This document shows positions 14,401 to 28,012 of a DNA stretch of 64,000 bases, piece by piece. Position 1 is the stretch's first letter. The number at the start of each line of letters is the position of its first letter. Source of the stretch: Colius striatus. Taxonomy: Eukaryota > Chordata > Aves > Coliiformes > Coliidae. A program made the translations under genes and the position numbers. The notes under the pieces are model-generated. The model did no database searches. It was given only the letters and a program-made list of their open reading frames with translations, and was not told the DNA's origin. The stretch spans positions 179,271,770 to 179,335,769 of the forward strand of contig NC_084759.1 in the NCBI RefSeq assembly GCF_028858725.1, read 5' to 3'.

Positions 14401-17400
14401 CAGGCTAGTCAGAAGTGCCTACAAGTGAAGTAGGTTTTCAACATGCCAATGTGACTGTGAGAAATACATAATACTTTCAACTGCTCATACAGCAGAGGGA
14501 GGCTTTGCTATTAGCTCTTGTGATAAACATATTCTGAGATTCGTGACTTGAAGACAGTGATGCACTACATGCTGAGAAAAGGGAGTGGAAAAGAAAATAT
14601 TGCCATCTGCTTGTGTAAAAATTTAAATTGATGCACCAGCTCTCCTGCACAGCGAAAGAAGAATGAGTCTTCCCTTTTTGCTACACTCAGTCTTGAAAAT
14701 GAGGCAGTGTTCCCACAGATAAACCTGAAGAAAGACTGAAAGGGTGCTCCCCATCAAGTCACATTGAAAGCCTCCAGAATTCAGAGAACCTCTCTCCAAA
14801 ACTATCAATCAAACCATCAATCTGTTTGCTGAAGCTCCTCTGACAGCCCAGGGAACTTAGCTTGCTCAACAGACCCCCAAGGGACACGTCAGGCCTTCAC
14901 GGTGTCACTGTTCCCATAGGATCATTGTTTGTCACCTGGGTTTTGCAGATTTGAGTTCTAATGTTGCATTAGTATGCTCAGGTTTCAAGTACAAAGGTGT
15001 TAAAACAACATTGCTAAAATCCACTCAACTGATGGCAGCAGTAATGTCATTTAAAAAAAATAAATCAGGTATTAATATTTGTTTTTATTTATAATATTTT
15101 GTGGTAACCCAGATATGGGATTGCCCAGACAACTGTGACTTAATCATGTGTACCTGCCAGCTTGCATTTTTGTAGGCACATCCACCCTGACAAAGGCTTT
15201 TAATATTTAAAATCATGCAGATTATCTATTCAGCGCTCAGAAAACTCATTGTGATTAATTCAGTATCTCTGTTTCAGGCACTTCAACTGCTGACACTTTT
15301 CTTCAGGCTACAGAGAGATTCTATTAATTGTACTAAAAATCCCATGCAAACATTAAAAAATATTATTTAGTACTCAGTAAAATATTTTTTTTATTTGAGC
15401 ATGTTACCATCTATCAATGTTGCCATGTGTCCCTAGATCTCAGAAGTGATGTTTTTACTCTCTTTTTAAAATGCATTTTTATTCTAAGGGCCTCTGTTTA
15501 TGCAAATTTATCAGTCATGTCTACTCAGAAATGCTTATATCATATCTGAGGTCAGGAAATCAGCTGTATTTAAATTATATGCCAGATGGATGGGCAATGC
15601 ATACATTTCAACTCTTTGACAGCTTAATGAACATATCTCTTGGCAAGATGAGGTTATCTGAACATCCCAAATCATCTGTCATAGTTGTCTCCAAACTTTT
15701 GGGCTCCAGTCTACTGTCAGCACTGAAAGCTGACCACCATGCTGTCTCATCAACCTTTAACTGAAAAAATTCTTAACAATTATTTGCTTGCCTGAGGCAG
15801 CTGTGGGCATCTTACCATGGCCTTGTCAATTACAGGGGATAAATCCTGATTTATAACAAGTTTCAGAAATCTAGAAATATTACATAATTAAGTCTCTCAT
15901 CCTTCAAGTAAGTTATACTATGAGCCATTTTATTTGACTCATAAACTGCAGAAAAAAAGTTTTCAGTCCACATTTTCAAGCTGACCACAAATCTGGTCAC
16001 CTTGGTTTTAGAAGACTATCTGAAAATACTGTTGGTCCTAGTTTCAAAAACTTTCCGTTTCTCAGGAAGGAAAAGAAATGCAAGTTGCAATTTGCTGCAG
16101 AAGGCCAAGTCTTGGCAAAACAAGTTAAACAGAACATTTTTGATCTGTTTTACCACCTACACACCTACCACATTAACATAACCTATACTTATGGGTACCG
16201 CATTTGGAAATTGATTCCTAGCGTCCTAAACTGGGAACCCAACATGTCCTTGAACTGCTTAAAATTGGTGGGTAGCTGAAAAGTTGGCCTACACAAATCA
16301 CCCAAGGTCAGCCATGCAATGATGTTAGCGACAAAACTGCAATGAGAACCTGGAAGTTACTGGCTTTCATCCTAATAGTCACTTCACCAGACCAAGATAC
16401 CACCATAATGGAGATAATGATAATAAAACATTGCAGTGCTCTCAAATTGCACAGAAACTGCACTTTCACTGTTCTGAAAAGCTATCATTCAGTCTGAATG
16501 TTATCAAAATTGCTGGGCCAACATACTCCAAATCCATAGTGTCACTTAGGATGAACATGTAGTTTTTCTTAGTAGAGTAACATTACAAAAAAAACCAATA
16601 AAAAGAATAAGAAAATAAACCAGAAAATCTTACTAAAATGTTAAAAATGTAAATAATGGACACTATTCAGTCTTTCTTCAAGCTCCTACAGATCTCCGAT
16701 GTAATACTGGCTACAAAACACTGACAGCACTGAGACCATAGTTGTCCAGACCTCACTAATGCTGGAATCTTTCAGCACTGCTTCCTTTTGCCAGGAGTTA
16801 GCACAATGTCATTGATAAGTAGAAGTTCTAATAGACAACAATAACCTGTTCCTGTCTGGGCAACCCTCACTGTTGAGTCCCATCATACTTCAGCAAGATA
16901 ACTGTTTATCTATTCTTTGTCCCTCCCCTTCTCTGACTGATGACATTCTTCTTTCTTGTTATTGTCATCCTTTCCATCTTTTACAGAGTTTTCCATCTCC
17001 TGGAATCTCAAATCCACATCACTTTACTCCAAGGACATTCATCTAAATCAAGTCTGTCAGCTTTCCCTCCAGCTATTCTCCTCACTTCCCACCACCGTTT
17101 TTTCCTATCTACTCCTGTCCCTCAACCACTCCTTTGCTGTTTCACCATCTTCTGTCTTCTGTCTCCTCTCTTAACAATTCATACATTATGCAGTGTCTTC
17201 CTTAATCTGGAAAAAAAAAGGGGGAGGAGAGGAGCAGTTGATATCCCATTTGTTGTGGTAACTATTCTGACACCTTATTGTACTTCTTTTTAAGCTCACT
17301 GACTGCAATCACTACTCAGAGACAATCTCCTTGGCTTTTACCAACTGTTTTAACTGCATCTTACTTTCAACATAACCTCTAATGACCTCTTTCTACCTAA

Positions 17401-20400
17401 CACTGTGAATCAGTAGTTATTTTCTGTTGCTTTCTTGGCTTTGATGCAACTTCATTGGCCTATCATCTTTCTTCCTTTATCAAGAGGATCCAATCTGCTG
17501 GTGTTGACAGGATATCACTGACAATTACCACTGACAATTAGATTTTCAGGAAACTGCTTTTCTACTTTCTCCCAACCTGCTCTTCTCTTCTGAGAATCCA
17601 TCCCCCTGTTACTTTTCAATTCCGTTACAACTTTCTTTTTCAACGACTTCTCTCCCTCTCAGGTAAAAAAAGCAAAGCCTGAGTATGCTGGGATCTCCTT
17701 GCACATCATGCTCATTAACACTGTTTCACAACTTCCCACTTTTTGGTATCCATCTTGTGTTACCTTTTAATTGTTTATTTTTAGACAGAGACTATTTTTC
17801 CATGGAAACTAATACAAAGGAGTAGTTTTTTATAGAGGCTTTCAAGAAATGTGGTTACAGAAATACAAACTACAACAGGAGTTTTGATTTCATTGTTGCA
17901 AGATCATAATATGAAGACCTTGACATAAAGAAAACAGAAAGCTTAAGAAGGTGAACCAGGCCTTAAAAACTCATCTCTCTGACATGCTGGGCATACATGA
18001 GTGTAATGTATACATCAATTGTATGTCATATATCCACTGTCTTCAGAATTACAGTTTATACAGAGTCCTGCCTTCACTGAAAGTAATAGGCATTTTATTA
18101 TTAATGTCATCGTGGTCAAGGCTTTTCCATCTAAATGTGATCATACACACTTTTTTAATATTTGCAAAGAAGTGGTCAAGTAGAATATATATAACAATAA
18201 AATTTCATAGTTACATTCAGTGACTAGAAATTATCTTGACAGCTTGAATTCTAATTCTGTATTAGGTTTGAATGCTAAGTCTGACAATGCCCAGGTACCA
18301 AAGCCAATGTTTAATGGATCACACATAACTTAAAAAAAACATTGCCTCTTTTTTTGTGGTAGTTAGTTTTATACAATTTCTTCTGAGCTTTAAATGATTA
18401 AATTATTTAGCAGGCAGCACTTGTCCTTAAATGGCATAACTTAGATGTCAATATCACACAAAGCATCCACATTTGCCAAACCTGTCTTGCATGAAATGGA
18501 ATGAGGATATTTGCATAAGGAAAATATCAAAGCAGGAAATTAACCCCTTCAGTGGTTTTGCATAATCAAGTATTGCAATAATTGTTAGTGTACCAGCATG
18601 TATTTAACCGATGTAAAAGGACCATGACACTCCTACCGATACTGTGTTTACCAGTCAGACTGGTGGTTTTCCTGATTGGAAGGGGGCAATGGGCCTTTCT
18701 GTTATACTGCCTTTAAGTTAGTATATAAGAAAGTAATTTAACATGAGATTTTAACACAAGAAATAAAAACATTGAACTGTTTTCTCCAATACAAAAGGAT
18801 ATTTCAAATCTCAGCTTTTGTGACAATGTGACTCTCAGAGGAAGGTCATGGAAGAGTCTCCACAAACAACAGTGTTCATCTTTTTGGAGATGTACGTTGG
18901 AAAGAGACTGAATGCTGACTGGGGCAGACCAAAAGCCCCTCATGTGCGTGTATGTTACAACTACACCAAAATCCAAGAGTATATGAAAGATATGGTAAAA
19001 CCATTAAGGTCTTCCACACGTATCTTCACTCTTCACTGAGATGAAAAGCATTTGCTCAACCCGTTCATTCCCTTCACATGCACTTCTTTCCACCTACTAA
19101 CAAGTACTCACAGAAAACACTGAAAGAAAAGCAAGTTTCAGAACTTTGTGACCAAATAATCCATCTGGAGTAAATTCTTAGGCTACTGAGTTTAGTGAAT
19201 ATTACCACCATACAAGGTGCTTGGTGCGGGAATCAGCCTGTAACACGTACTGCATCCAGCCTGTTCCTACGCAAAAAAGTGAGGATAAGGATTCAGCTGC
19301 AACACTACACCCCACCTTACCTCAGATGCCCTTACCACCACTTGGGAACTTACAAGGAGGTTTTAAAAAGGGGGTTTTATAGACAAAATGTCCCTCAGCT
19401 TCCTTGCATCCAATTTTATACTCATTGCACTCCAGTGTGATAAAGCTCTGTGCCTTCCACCAGAGCTTCAGCTGTGCCTACTTGGTATCAACTACACTAC
19501 ATTATTTTGAAATCAGAGAAAGGTATCTATCTATCTATCTGTGCACATACAGCCCTTCTTGAAACCAATCCAAAAGATTGCTTTTGTCACATAGGCTATG
19601 ACAGAAATTACATTTCAAGTCCTGCTATGCCATGCTCTCACTGAGACCTAGTCAAGTAAAAAACATAAACACTTACATAAATCATCAAAATCTTAGAGTC
19701 TTTATTGAGACAAATTTCCACAAAAGAGAAGGCAAATTTTCCTTGAGTAGGGATTGCAGGAATTGAGCCAAAGTTACAAGGATTACATATCAAACGTTAT
19801 GCTACTTTTCCTTTTTTTTGCTTTATGCCCATCTTGCTATAGCTAAGACTGAATATGTTAATCAAAATCCCATAGAGCTGTACTCATTTATGTGTGTTTA
19901 CTTTCCATTTACATAATCATTTTACAAAAGGAGCATTTCTCCTTTGTGCTAGATGCCTTATGATGTAATTTAAAGTTCCAGTTACTGAAACATCCTATTC
20001 TAGTAGTCCGACCACTATAGATTCTATTGCCCAGTCATTGCCATAAATTATTATACAGAAGCTAAATACACATTTCCAGTCTTCATGATGTCCAAACAGT
20101 CCTGCAGTCAGAGAAATCAAATGTTCTCTGCAGCACGCCCTAATAATCTGCTTTTAGTGTTTGGATCAAACTGGAGAAATTTCCAAAGCTGAAGAGCCTT
20201 CACAGAGAATCCAGGAAACATATAATTGAGGAATACCTTCATTTCTAAAACAGGATTTGTGTGAAGGTTACACAGGAAATTCTTATGGAAATGAGCAAGA
20301 ACATACACTGATATGTATCTCCATAATCAGTGCAAAGTGATAAATATATTAATTATTAAACATGTATATTAAAGAATATACAAACTTGATAAGGCATTAA

Positions 20401-21999
20401 ATGAAAAGCTCAACTGGTAGTGGGTGGGATGGAGTGGAGCAGCTGAGATGGTATGCATTTAAAAAAAAAACAAAACAAACCAGATCTTCTCAGTCACTTC
20501 TGAGGGGCCAACAGGGTATGAAATATTAACAAGCTCACAAAAAACGTTTTACCTCTGGGCCTCTGCTTCTTCCCTTACTTCCTCTGTTTTGAGAAAACAA
20601 ATGCTCATCACTTGTCTGCAGACTACATATGTTGCCTAGGTATTTCTTATCTCTGCTGCTGAATTCCATCTATCAGGACACGGAGCATGTATAACCAAAG
20701 TCCTCCTTAAACTCAGCGTGGAATGAATCACATACCTGTGATGGGCCAGTTCCACAGGAGGCAGTTTCACTATGGGACAACAGTGGCATTTGAATCGTCT
20801 GATAAAATTTTGTTATACCCTCCAATCTGCTGCCTAGAGTACTCATCAAGTATCTGTGCCACTTCCTTAAACTATCTCTGGGACTTGATCCCCCAAGCTT
20901 ATTATCGTGCAAAGGTTTTTGGCAATTTCTTCAGTTTGCATGAAGGATGTCAGCACACCTGAGCTTGGTCATTACACAATAAAAACACAGGGGCTCGGGA
21001 AACACTGTAAATGGTTGCATGAGAATTCTATCTATACTGCATAGACACACTGGCAAAAAAACAGCAAACTGATAGAGTCTAACCATGTACAAAATGGAAT
21101 GTATATATGGCAACCCTCTTCATTGCAAAGATAACCTTAACAGATTTATTTCTGGCTATTATTTCTCTCCCCTCCAACATACTTGTTTTTCAGAGTTTGC
21201 CTTTGTATTCCTAAAATTGAAACTTTAACATTCCATGGAAATATGAGAAAGAGTGAACTGGAAGTGTGTGACTGGGTTTGGCTTTTTTTTTTTTTTTTGG
21301 CTTTTGTATCATGAGTGATTACTTCAACAATAACTTTGTGGGTTTATTGTATAGTCACTATGTGACTACAATAATGTCACAAACAGGTAGTATAATAATT
21401 TAAATTGAAGTGAATCATTTCATACTTGCTTTTTTTAACTCCACAGTACAGCAGAACATCTTAGCCAACCAATGAAAGGATGAAAAAAATATACATCTTT
21501 AACAAAATGGCTCTTCAGCAAAGGTGAAGTAGACTTTTTGTGAATTAGCATAGGGACAATTTTAAATAATCTCTGGAAACAGTAATTTGCCTAATATTTG
21601 GAAAATATTGTTGTTGCAGCTAATGCAGAGTTTGTTGAAGATGATATCAGATGAATTCTGGCTTTATATTTCTTGTGCTTATTAAATACAAAACACAGTA
21701 CAAAAACTGATGTGAAGAGTAGTGTCTCTTGCTGGGCTGCCTCAGCCAACTTACTGTCTGAAGATATTCTTTAAATGCATCAAGTATGTAAAATCACTAA
21801 GTATTGAAAATGTCAATAACTGTTTTGTTATCTTCTAAATTTTACGAAACATATGGATGACTGCAATTATTTTACTTCAAATGGCTGAAGATTGCTGTTA
21901 CTTATTTCCCTTTTAGATTATTAACAAGTCTAACTTATTTACTATGGCACTCCTTTGATCATCATATACTTATATAATTACACAGTTCAGCTGAACAAA
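11456..21999. other. Intergenic, no gene seen
   Basis: Mostly AT-rich unique DNA. A pyrimidine-rich stretch on plus at about 16920-17700 and a CT-rich one at about 12800-13520 stand out by composition; they may be remnants of an ancient repeat that I cannot name. Poly-T runs lie at about 12050 and 21282-21298. Confidence 0.55.
19523..19541. repeat. Short (ATCT)n tract
   Basis: Four to five tandem TATC/ATCT units in otherwise unremarkable intergenic DNA. Confidence 0.85.
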
Positions 22000-24900
22000 A
22001 ACACCACAAATACTCTTCACTATTTATAAAGGGCAATCTTTAAATTCACCCTTCTTTTTCCGTGTCGGCTAGTTAAAAACTTCATCTAGTTAAATGGACA
22101 GCTTCACCTTTTTCTAAATATAAAGTGTGAACTATTTTCAGGCCACTCAAGGAAAGTCATGGTGTGTAATATCAAACTCTTTGATTCGTTACTGGCATAT
22201 GCTTTACAAAATATCATTTTGCCCTGTTGTTAATGGTCATGGTCAGAGAATGCTTATGACCATTACTGATTTAGATCAGTGATTTCTTCAAACTCAAAGT
22301 CACTTCAGTAAACAAAAGCAGAGAACATATATAATAATTTGAATTTTGAAGTACAGTATCTCAGACTGAGCCTTCTCTTTTCTCTGAAAAGTCAGTCGGA
22401 TTAGTAGCGTGCATTCATACAGCTCTCAATGAATATAAACTAGGAGGAAGTTGTCTATGTGGTATGCAGAATTGTACAGTCAACTCTCAGTTGTCTGTGG
22501 GTGTGTAACCCAGGTTGCAGATTAGCAGTGCTATGCTAAAACAAAGCAGAAAAAAAGGAAAAACACCCACCATTTTTCTTTGAATTTCTGATCTCACTTT
22601 TTGCTTCAGTTTAACTTCATTCCTCGATAAATGGAATAAATACAGGAAGTTCTTATCTAATATGCACATGCTTTGTATTACCTATGTTTTAGCTTTATGC
22701 AGGCTAGTCCACTCCATTTCTGTTTCCAATAATTGACAGCTGACTGTGCAACTATGAAAGAGCCCAGCAACCCACAGCTTTAGCTGGCATTTGCTAAAAA
22801 ACAATTGTTTATCAAAAACCTCTCTAATTCACCTTCAACAATTATCAGAGCTCCCTTTTATATTACTTTGTAAGTCCATGAGTAGTAACAGCTTGCTGCA
22901 ATATTGAACTCTTATTAGTATAAGTAAAATGTTCACATGCTTGAAAGGCAAAGTAAAGCAAAGACACTGAACAAACTCAATGTGGTTAAAAGGCAATAGA
23001 TACGATGGACTTCTCTGCCCCCAAGGCCTAGAGACTGATGGAAAGCCATTTTATAATAAGATTTTGTAGCTGTACCAGAAACCTGGCATTAATTGGCTAA
23101 CTGTACATTTTATTCATTTAGAGGGTCATTAGCACTGAATATGCTTTAGAATAATGACATGCTCTTGGGCAATGCAACAATAACAGTGGTTACTTTGTGA
23201 AAAAGCTGGGAGAGCAGTTGTTTCCTGCTGCCCTCTCCCCATTCTCATTTTTCTCTGCATAACCTAAACAGCATCTAATTTGTGACCAAAGCCAAAAGAC
23301 AGAGATGTCCAGTGCACTAGTCAAGCATCACGGAATGAAGACTCCATGAACTACGACGGCAGCTGGAAGGAACTGGTGGTCACTCTGTCTTCAGGAAGTG
23401 AACCCAGATGCTGACAAACACTGGGAAGCTGCTGCACTGGGGAAGAGGGATGGCTGAGACACATCTCAAAGAGCAGGAGAAATATTAAGACTCGGTGTGA
23501 GAAGCATTTAATCTTGAAGAATTGATAGAGAGGCTGCCAAAGGTCCAGGGGGCAACAGAAAGCAACAAGGACAGGCAGCTTTTTCTCCCAGGACTCTGTT
23601 CTTACTCCTTTTTTCTGCCACCAAGAAAATGAAAACTACTAACTTCACGTCACCCATAAACTTTAAATATCAATACAGGCGGTATGATATTCTTTGCTAT
23701 TCTGAAGAGAATAACCTACCAGCCCTGTATTCTAGCTTTGGCAACAGCTTAACTCCTGTACTAAAATGAAAGCAAAAGGCTTCTCATACTGTGACACAAC
23801 AGTGTACTGAATTGGAATAAACCTTCTGGCTCCTTTGAATTTACGCCCTAATACATTAGGTTTGATATGCTCACTGGGATCAAAATGACACCGATGACAA
23901 AATCTGCAAGCACTGCTTTAATTCATGTATATATATCATTCTTGTAGGAATCTCTCTAAACTACTCGACATCCTGTGCCAGTGAGTTCCACTGAGCATTA
24001 ACTCTGCATAAAATGTTACTTCATAAGTTGGCTTTTAATTTCACTGAATATCCCCCTGTTCTTTTAACACTGGAGAAAACAAGAGAAAATACTTCTGTCA
24101 CAGGACTTCTTACTGGAACAGGTATAAAAATTCATTTAAAAAGAAGCATCTCTCCTCTGTTAGGTAGTAATACAGTTGTATATTTTTCAGCTAGCCAAAG
24201 GAATTATATTCATATCAAAAGAAAAACATTTAGCAAAATATTTGCTTTCAGACTTGTTTACTGTTTATTATTTTAATTTACATCAGTTACTGCTTGCAAA
24301 ACTTCCAGGGAATTTTTTTTCCCACTGCATAGTAAACACAGCCTTCTTAGTATTTCAGAAGCATAGTACTATAGAAATGTTAGGGCCTGCTTCTGCTCCA
24401 AATGAAGTTAATGGGAAAACACCAACTGACTTTATTAGGAGTTAGGTCAGGCCCCAAATTTGCAGCTTTTGAAATTTCATAGTTGAAATTTTTCCAGCTA
24501 ATCTTCAGAACCGACTACTTCTACAACTGTAACACTATTTACAACTTTATTTATATGTACTTCTTTATTACAATATGTAATATCAATGTTCCTTGTAAAG
24601 GTTACTATTTTATAGAAATTAGACTGAAGTTATTGCCAATCAACTTTTTAATAAACTTAAGTGGGATAACTTTCAGAATTTTTCTCAAATATGATTCAGT
24701 TTTTGTTCATTCTTGCTCTCTTTGACAATTGCTTAGCTACCTTAATTTCAAAGCCTTTTCTGGTGTAATAAAAATGTTCTTTTGGTAGAAGTTTATTGGT
24801 CCCGTTTCTAATTACGTTCTGAAACATTTTTGTACTGATGAGGACTCATTATTTTAGATTTTTTCTGTTTCAACACAGTATATAAAGCCATGCCTCTCAA

Positions 24901-26899
24901 CCAATCAACCTCAGTATAAAAGTGTAAGTGAGGTCAAACAGATTGCTCACCAAATCTTTGATCAAGGTGTCCAATCACATATAGACACAACTCTCTGAAT
25001 TGTTGCATATGTTGTATAATGTTATCATACAAATTTAAGCATTTCCATTATTGACTGCTGCTTGTGTATGTATATATTAACTTGCTGGTCACAGAACTAC
25101 AACAGGACAAGGTATACCAATACTGAATTAAGACCTCTAGTCTTGTCTGTCTGAAAATTAAGAAAAATCCATGTTCTTTATGATTGTTCAACTCATGACG
25201 CTGTGCTTCAAATATACACATTTTCCAAAATTAAACCGTGAAGTTAATGTCAAATACTGTGTTGCAACTTTAAGTATAACTGACATACTAAAACAGATAG
25301 ATGGGTAATTATGATAAACTACACAATAGTGCTACTGTAGATAATATCATTTATCAATCCTGTGGTCCCCATCATTCATGCATTTACAGTTTGGGAATAC
25401 AGTGACTGCAAAGGATAATAATTCATAATGACTACATTCTCAGTACTTCATGCTAGCTCACTAGACAAAATAAAAAAGGTTAATTGTATAACTGGAAAAA
25501 TGTAAAATTTTATTCCAAGAAAATTAACAAGCTACACAGGTAAATTTTGGCAAATGCAACTTTATATTGAAATCCACACATCTGTATCTTAAAGAAGGAA
25601 AGACTCACAGACTCTAATGTATTTCTAAAATACTAAGAAATCATATTATATGCTTTCACAAGTTAAAACTTAAATAATTTAAAACAACCAATACACCAAA
25701 ATGTGCAGAAAATATAAACAAGACTGTGCCTTCAGTAGAATAAATGCTTCACAAATTGTGCAAGATATCATACTAAGGCTGCGGTCTCCCCATGACAGCT
25801 GTCTTAAAATATAAACATACATCAACTGCCTGTGTTTCTCAGAACAAACTAGAAAGGGCGGCACACCTAGAAAAAAATCATATCATCCCAGTGATGTGCA
25901 TACTGATTTCGGGAACCATTGGAGTAAAAAGGAAAAAAGAGGACTAAGTGATCGTTCATGCACTCCCAAATGACTGACCAGAGTTATTGATTCAATTTTC
26001 CTTGCTTATTTGCTTCAATGCTAAACAAAATGGAAGATACTAGATAACCCTTTAAGGCAACATGTGTTTATTCTGTATAATTATAACCGTTCAATTATGA
26101 CTGGATATTATCATTAACGTTGCCTAACAGATTGATATCTAGCTTTTTAAAAAATATAAATAAGAGTCTATTAAACTTTATACCAAATCAGCAAAACCCA
26201 CAGAATACAGTTAAATGTTAGTAATTTCACTGTTAAGGAAAATGGTATTTAGAAAGAGCAATATATTTGGAAAAAAAAGAAAAAAAAAAGAAAAAAAAAG
26301 TCTAAATCTGAACAAAAATACTGCTTTGGAATGCTCCCCAAAACTTACTCACAAGGCAAACTGATTTGTAAGTGTGATAATCCAATAATGCATGGCACAT
26401 CTTTAATCAGTTACAGTACTTGAGTCCCCAATTTTCAGTCTTTGCAAAACAATAATTGTATGAAATGTTTTAAAGGTCTTCAGATGTCTAAAATCAGTTT
26501 TATCAACACATTAACCTCATATCAACTTAATTTATTAAGATGTCCAATGCTAATCTTTTTTGATGGTCTTATTTTATGTAGTGATATACACAGCATTTAG
26601 CACTGATACTTAGCACCTGCTACTTTCATAATCTAGATTTCAACCACATAAAGGAATTCAGGGCAGTAGTTCAGTCCTTTGTTCTTAATTACAAACCTTC
26701 AGCAGTGGTCAGCAGGAACATGTTTAGGTTTAAAATAGGATTAGAGGTGAGCTATTGCAAAGACTGCAGAATGTTGCCCAAATCCTTACAACTGCTGACA
26801 TCCCATTCTTGATTTTCTCCTCAAGACATGGCTACAGGCCACAATTGCTTAGCAGAGAATGGTAGTGTTTCACAAGGCTAAAGATTTACAGATGCTCCC
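22000..26899 (-). other. GPR85: Probable GPR85 3' UTR and downstream flank
   Basis: AT-rich, free of recognisable interspersed repeats, and holding no convincing coding frame. Human GPR85 has a long 3' UTR, so part of this is expected to be transcribed. Minus-strand AATAAA signals (TTTATT on plus) occur at 26531-26536, 26067-26072, 25509-25514, 24546-24551, 24264-24269 and 23109-23114. I cannot tell which is used. An A-rich run interrupted by G lies at about 26269-26300. Confidence 0.45.
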
Positions 26900-28012
26900 T
26901 CATATAACACAGTAAGGTTCCCTTGGTAACCTGGATTTTCTGCAGTAAAGAAGGGTTGTGCTGAAACAGCGCCTCAGCTCCCTGTTGGAGAAAATGCAGA
27001 CAAAAGGATTGATTCCAGCTTGGGCAAAACTCATCCAGACAGCGGCCGTTAGAAATCCCCCCGGTACTACAGGCCCTCTTGCAAAAACTCTCCAGTAACA
27101 GGCTACCAAGTAGGGACCCCACAAGGTCAGAAAGAGGAATGTCATGATGTAGAACATTCTGCTGATTCTCTTCTCCATTTTGAACTCATCTAAAACCAGT
27201 AGCCTTCTCCTGCCTGTGGTGTTCGCGTTTTGCCTGATTCCCAACAAGGTTGGGGGTGTGGGACCCCTTCCAAATCCAGCCAGCCAATTAGCAGCTGCTT
27301 GACCACTCGCTCCAGGACCATGAAAAGTCCAGTTCTGGCTCACTGCTGCAACAAACTGGACTGGCTTCATTTTCCTGCGATCGTGAACAAAAAATATCAG
27401 CTTGAGGTAGACAAGCTGTGTGGCTAGGAGGATGAGGGCAAGAAGAAGCATAAATCCCAAGGAATCGTTAGCCCTGAAGGAACGATGCTGGAAAGTGCAT
27501 TGGTCTTCCTCCCTAATGAACGAGTAGGTGCCCACATCTAAAACTGGGGGGAAAGCCATGGCTACAGAGAGGGTCCACACCATACAGATAACAGCCAAAC
27601 AAGTCCAGAAGGTCAGCCTTTTTGTATAAAAACGGTGGTGGGCAATAGCTAAGTATCTGGTGACGCTTATGCAGAATAACATGAAAGCTGTGTGAAAGCA
27701 GGACAAAACCCCCAAAAAGGCAATCACTTTGCAAGTGAGAGTCCCATACGTCCAAGTAGAGCCATTTTTTACGGAGGTGAAAACAAACGGGAAACAAATT
27801 GCAGATCTGAGGATATCTGAGCAGCAAAGATCCAACAGGAAGTAGTAAGGAGCTCTATGCAAGGTCTTATCTTTGACTAGCAAAATGGAGATCAGAAGGT
27901 TACCCACCACACTGACTCCTATTATGAAACCCAGTGAAGTCAGTTTCAGAAAAGCTGTTAAAGGAGAGAGATTTTGTAAAATGTTGTCAGCTGCATGGCT
28001 GTAGTTCGCCAT
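26900..28012 (-). CDS. GPR85: GPR85 (SREB2) orphan class A GPCR, complete
   Basis: Complete 370-codon frame ending in the PYCVI C-terminus, the same length as GPR85 of other vertebrates; I recognise it end to end. Seven membrane segments lie at about residues 23-46, 56-79, 95-118, 136-157, 186-209, 286-308 and 320-342. A long third intracellular loop (about 210-285) is rich in Gly, Pro and basic residues. C94 and C172 are the expected TM3-ECL2 disulfide pair. N-glycosylation sequons lie at N3, N14, N83 and N182. The TM3 DRY motif is TRY (118-120) and the TM7 NPxxY motif is NPFVC (335-339), both SREB-family traits. Known of the family (GPR27, GPR85, GPR173): highly conserved plasma-membrane orphan receptors, with GPR85 enriched in brain and linked to neurogenesis and brain size; no accepted ligand. 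The start is fixed by family length and by a splice acceptor 45 bases upstream. Residue 79 is Thr; I recall Asn in mammals. No frameshift or truncation is seen. Confidence 0.98.
   Translation of the reverse strand: MANYSHAADNILQNLSPLTAFLKLTSLGFIIGVSVVGNLLISILLVKDKTLHRAPYYFLLDLCCSDILRSAICFPFVFTSVKNGSTWTYGTLTCKVIAFLGVLSCFHTAFMLFCISVTRYLAIAHHRFYTKRLTFWTCLAVICMVWTLSVAMAFPPVLDVGTYSFIREEDQCTFQHRSFRANDSLGFMLLLALILLATQLVYLKLIFFVHDRRKMKPVQFVAAVSQNWTFHGPGASGQAAANWLAGFGRGPTPPTLLGIRQNANTTGRRRLLVLDEFKMEKRISRMFYIMTFLFLTLWGPYLVACYWRVFARGPVVPGGFLTAAVWMSFAQAGINPFVCIFSNRELRRCFSTTLLYCRKSRLPREPYCVI

Noticed and set aside
27513-27827. 104-codon minus-strand frame within GPR85
   Set aside because: Out-of-frame shadow of the receptor coding region.
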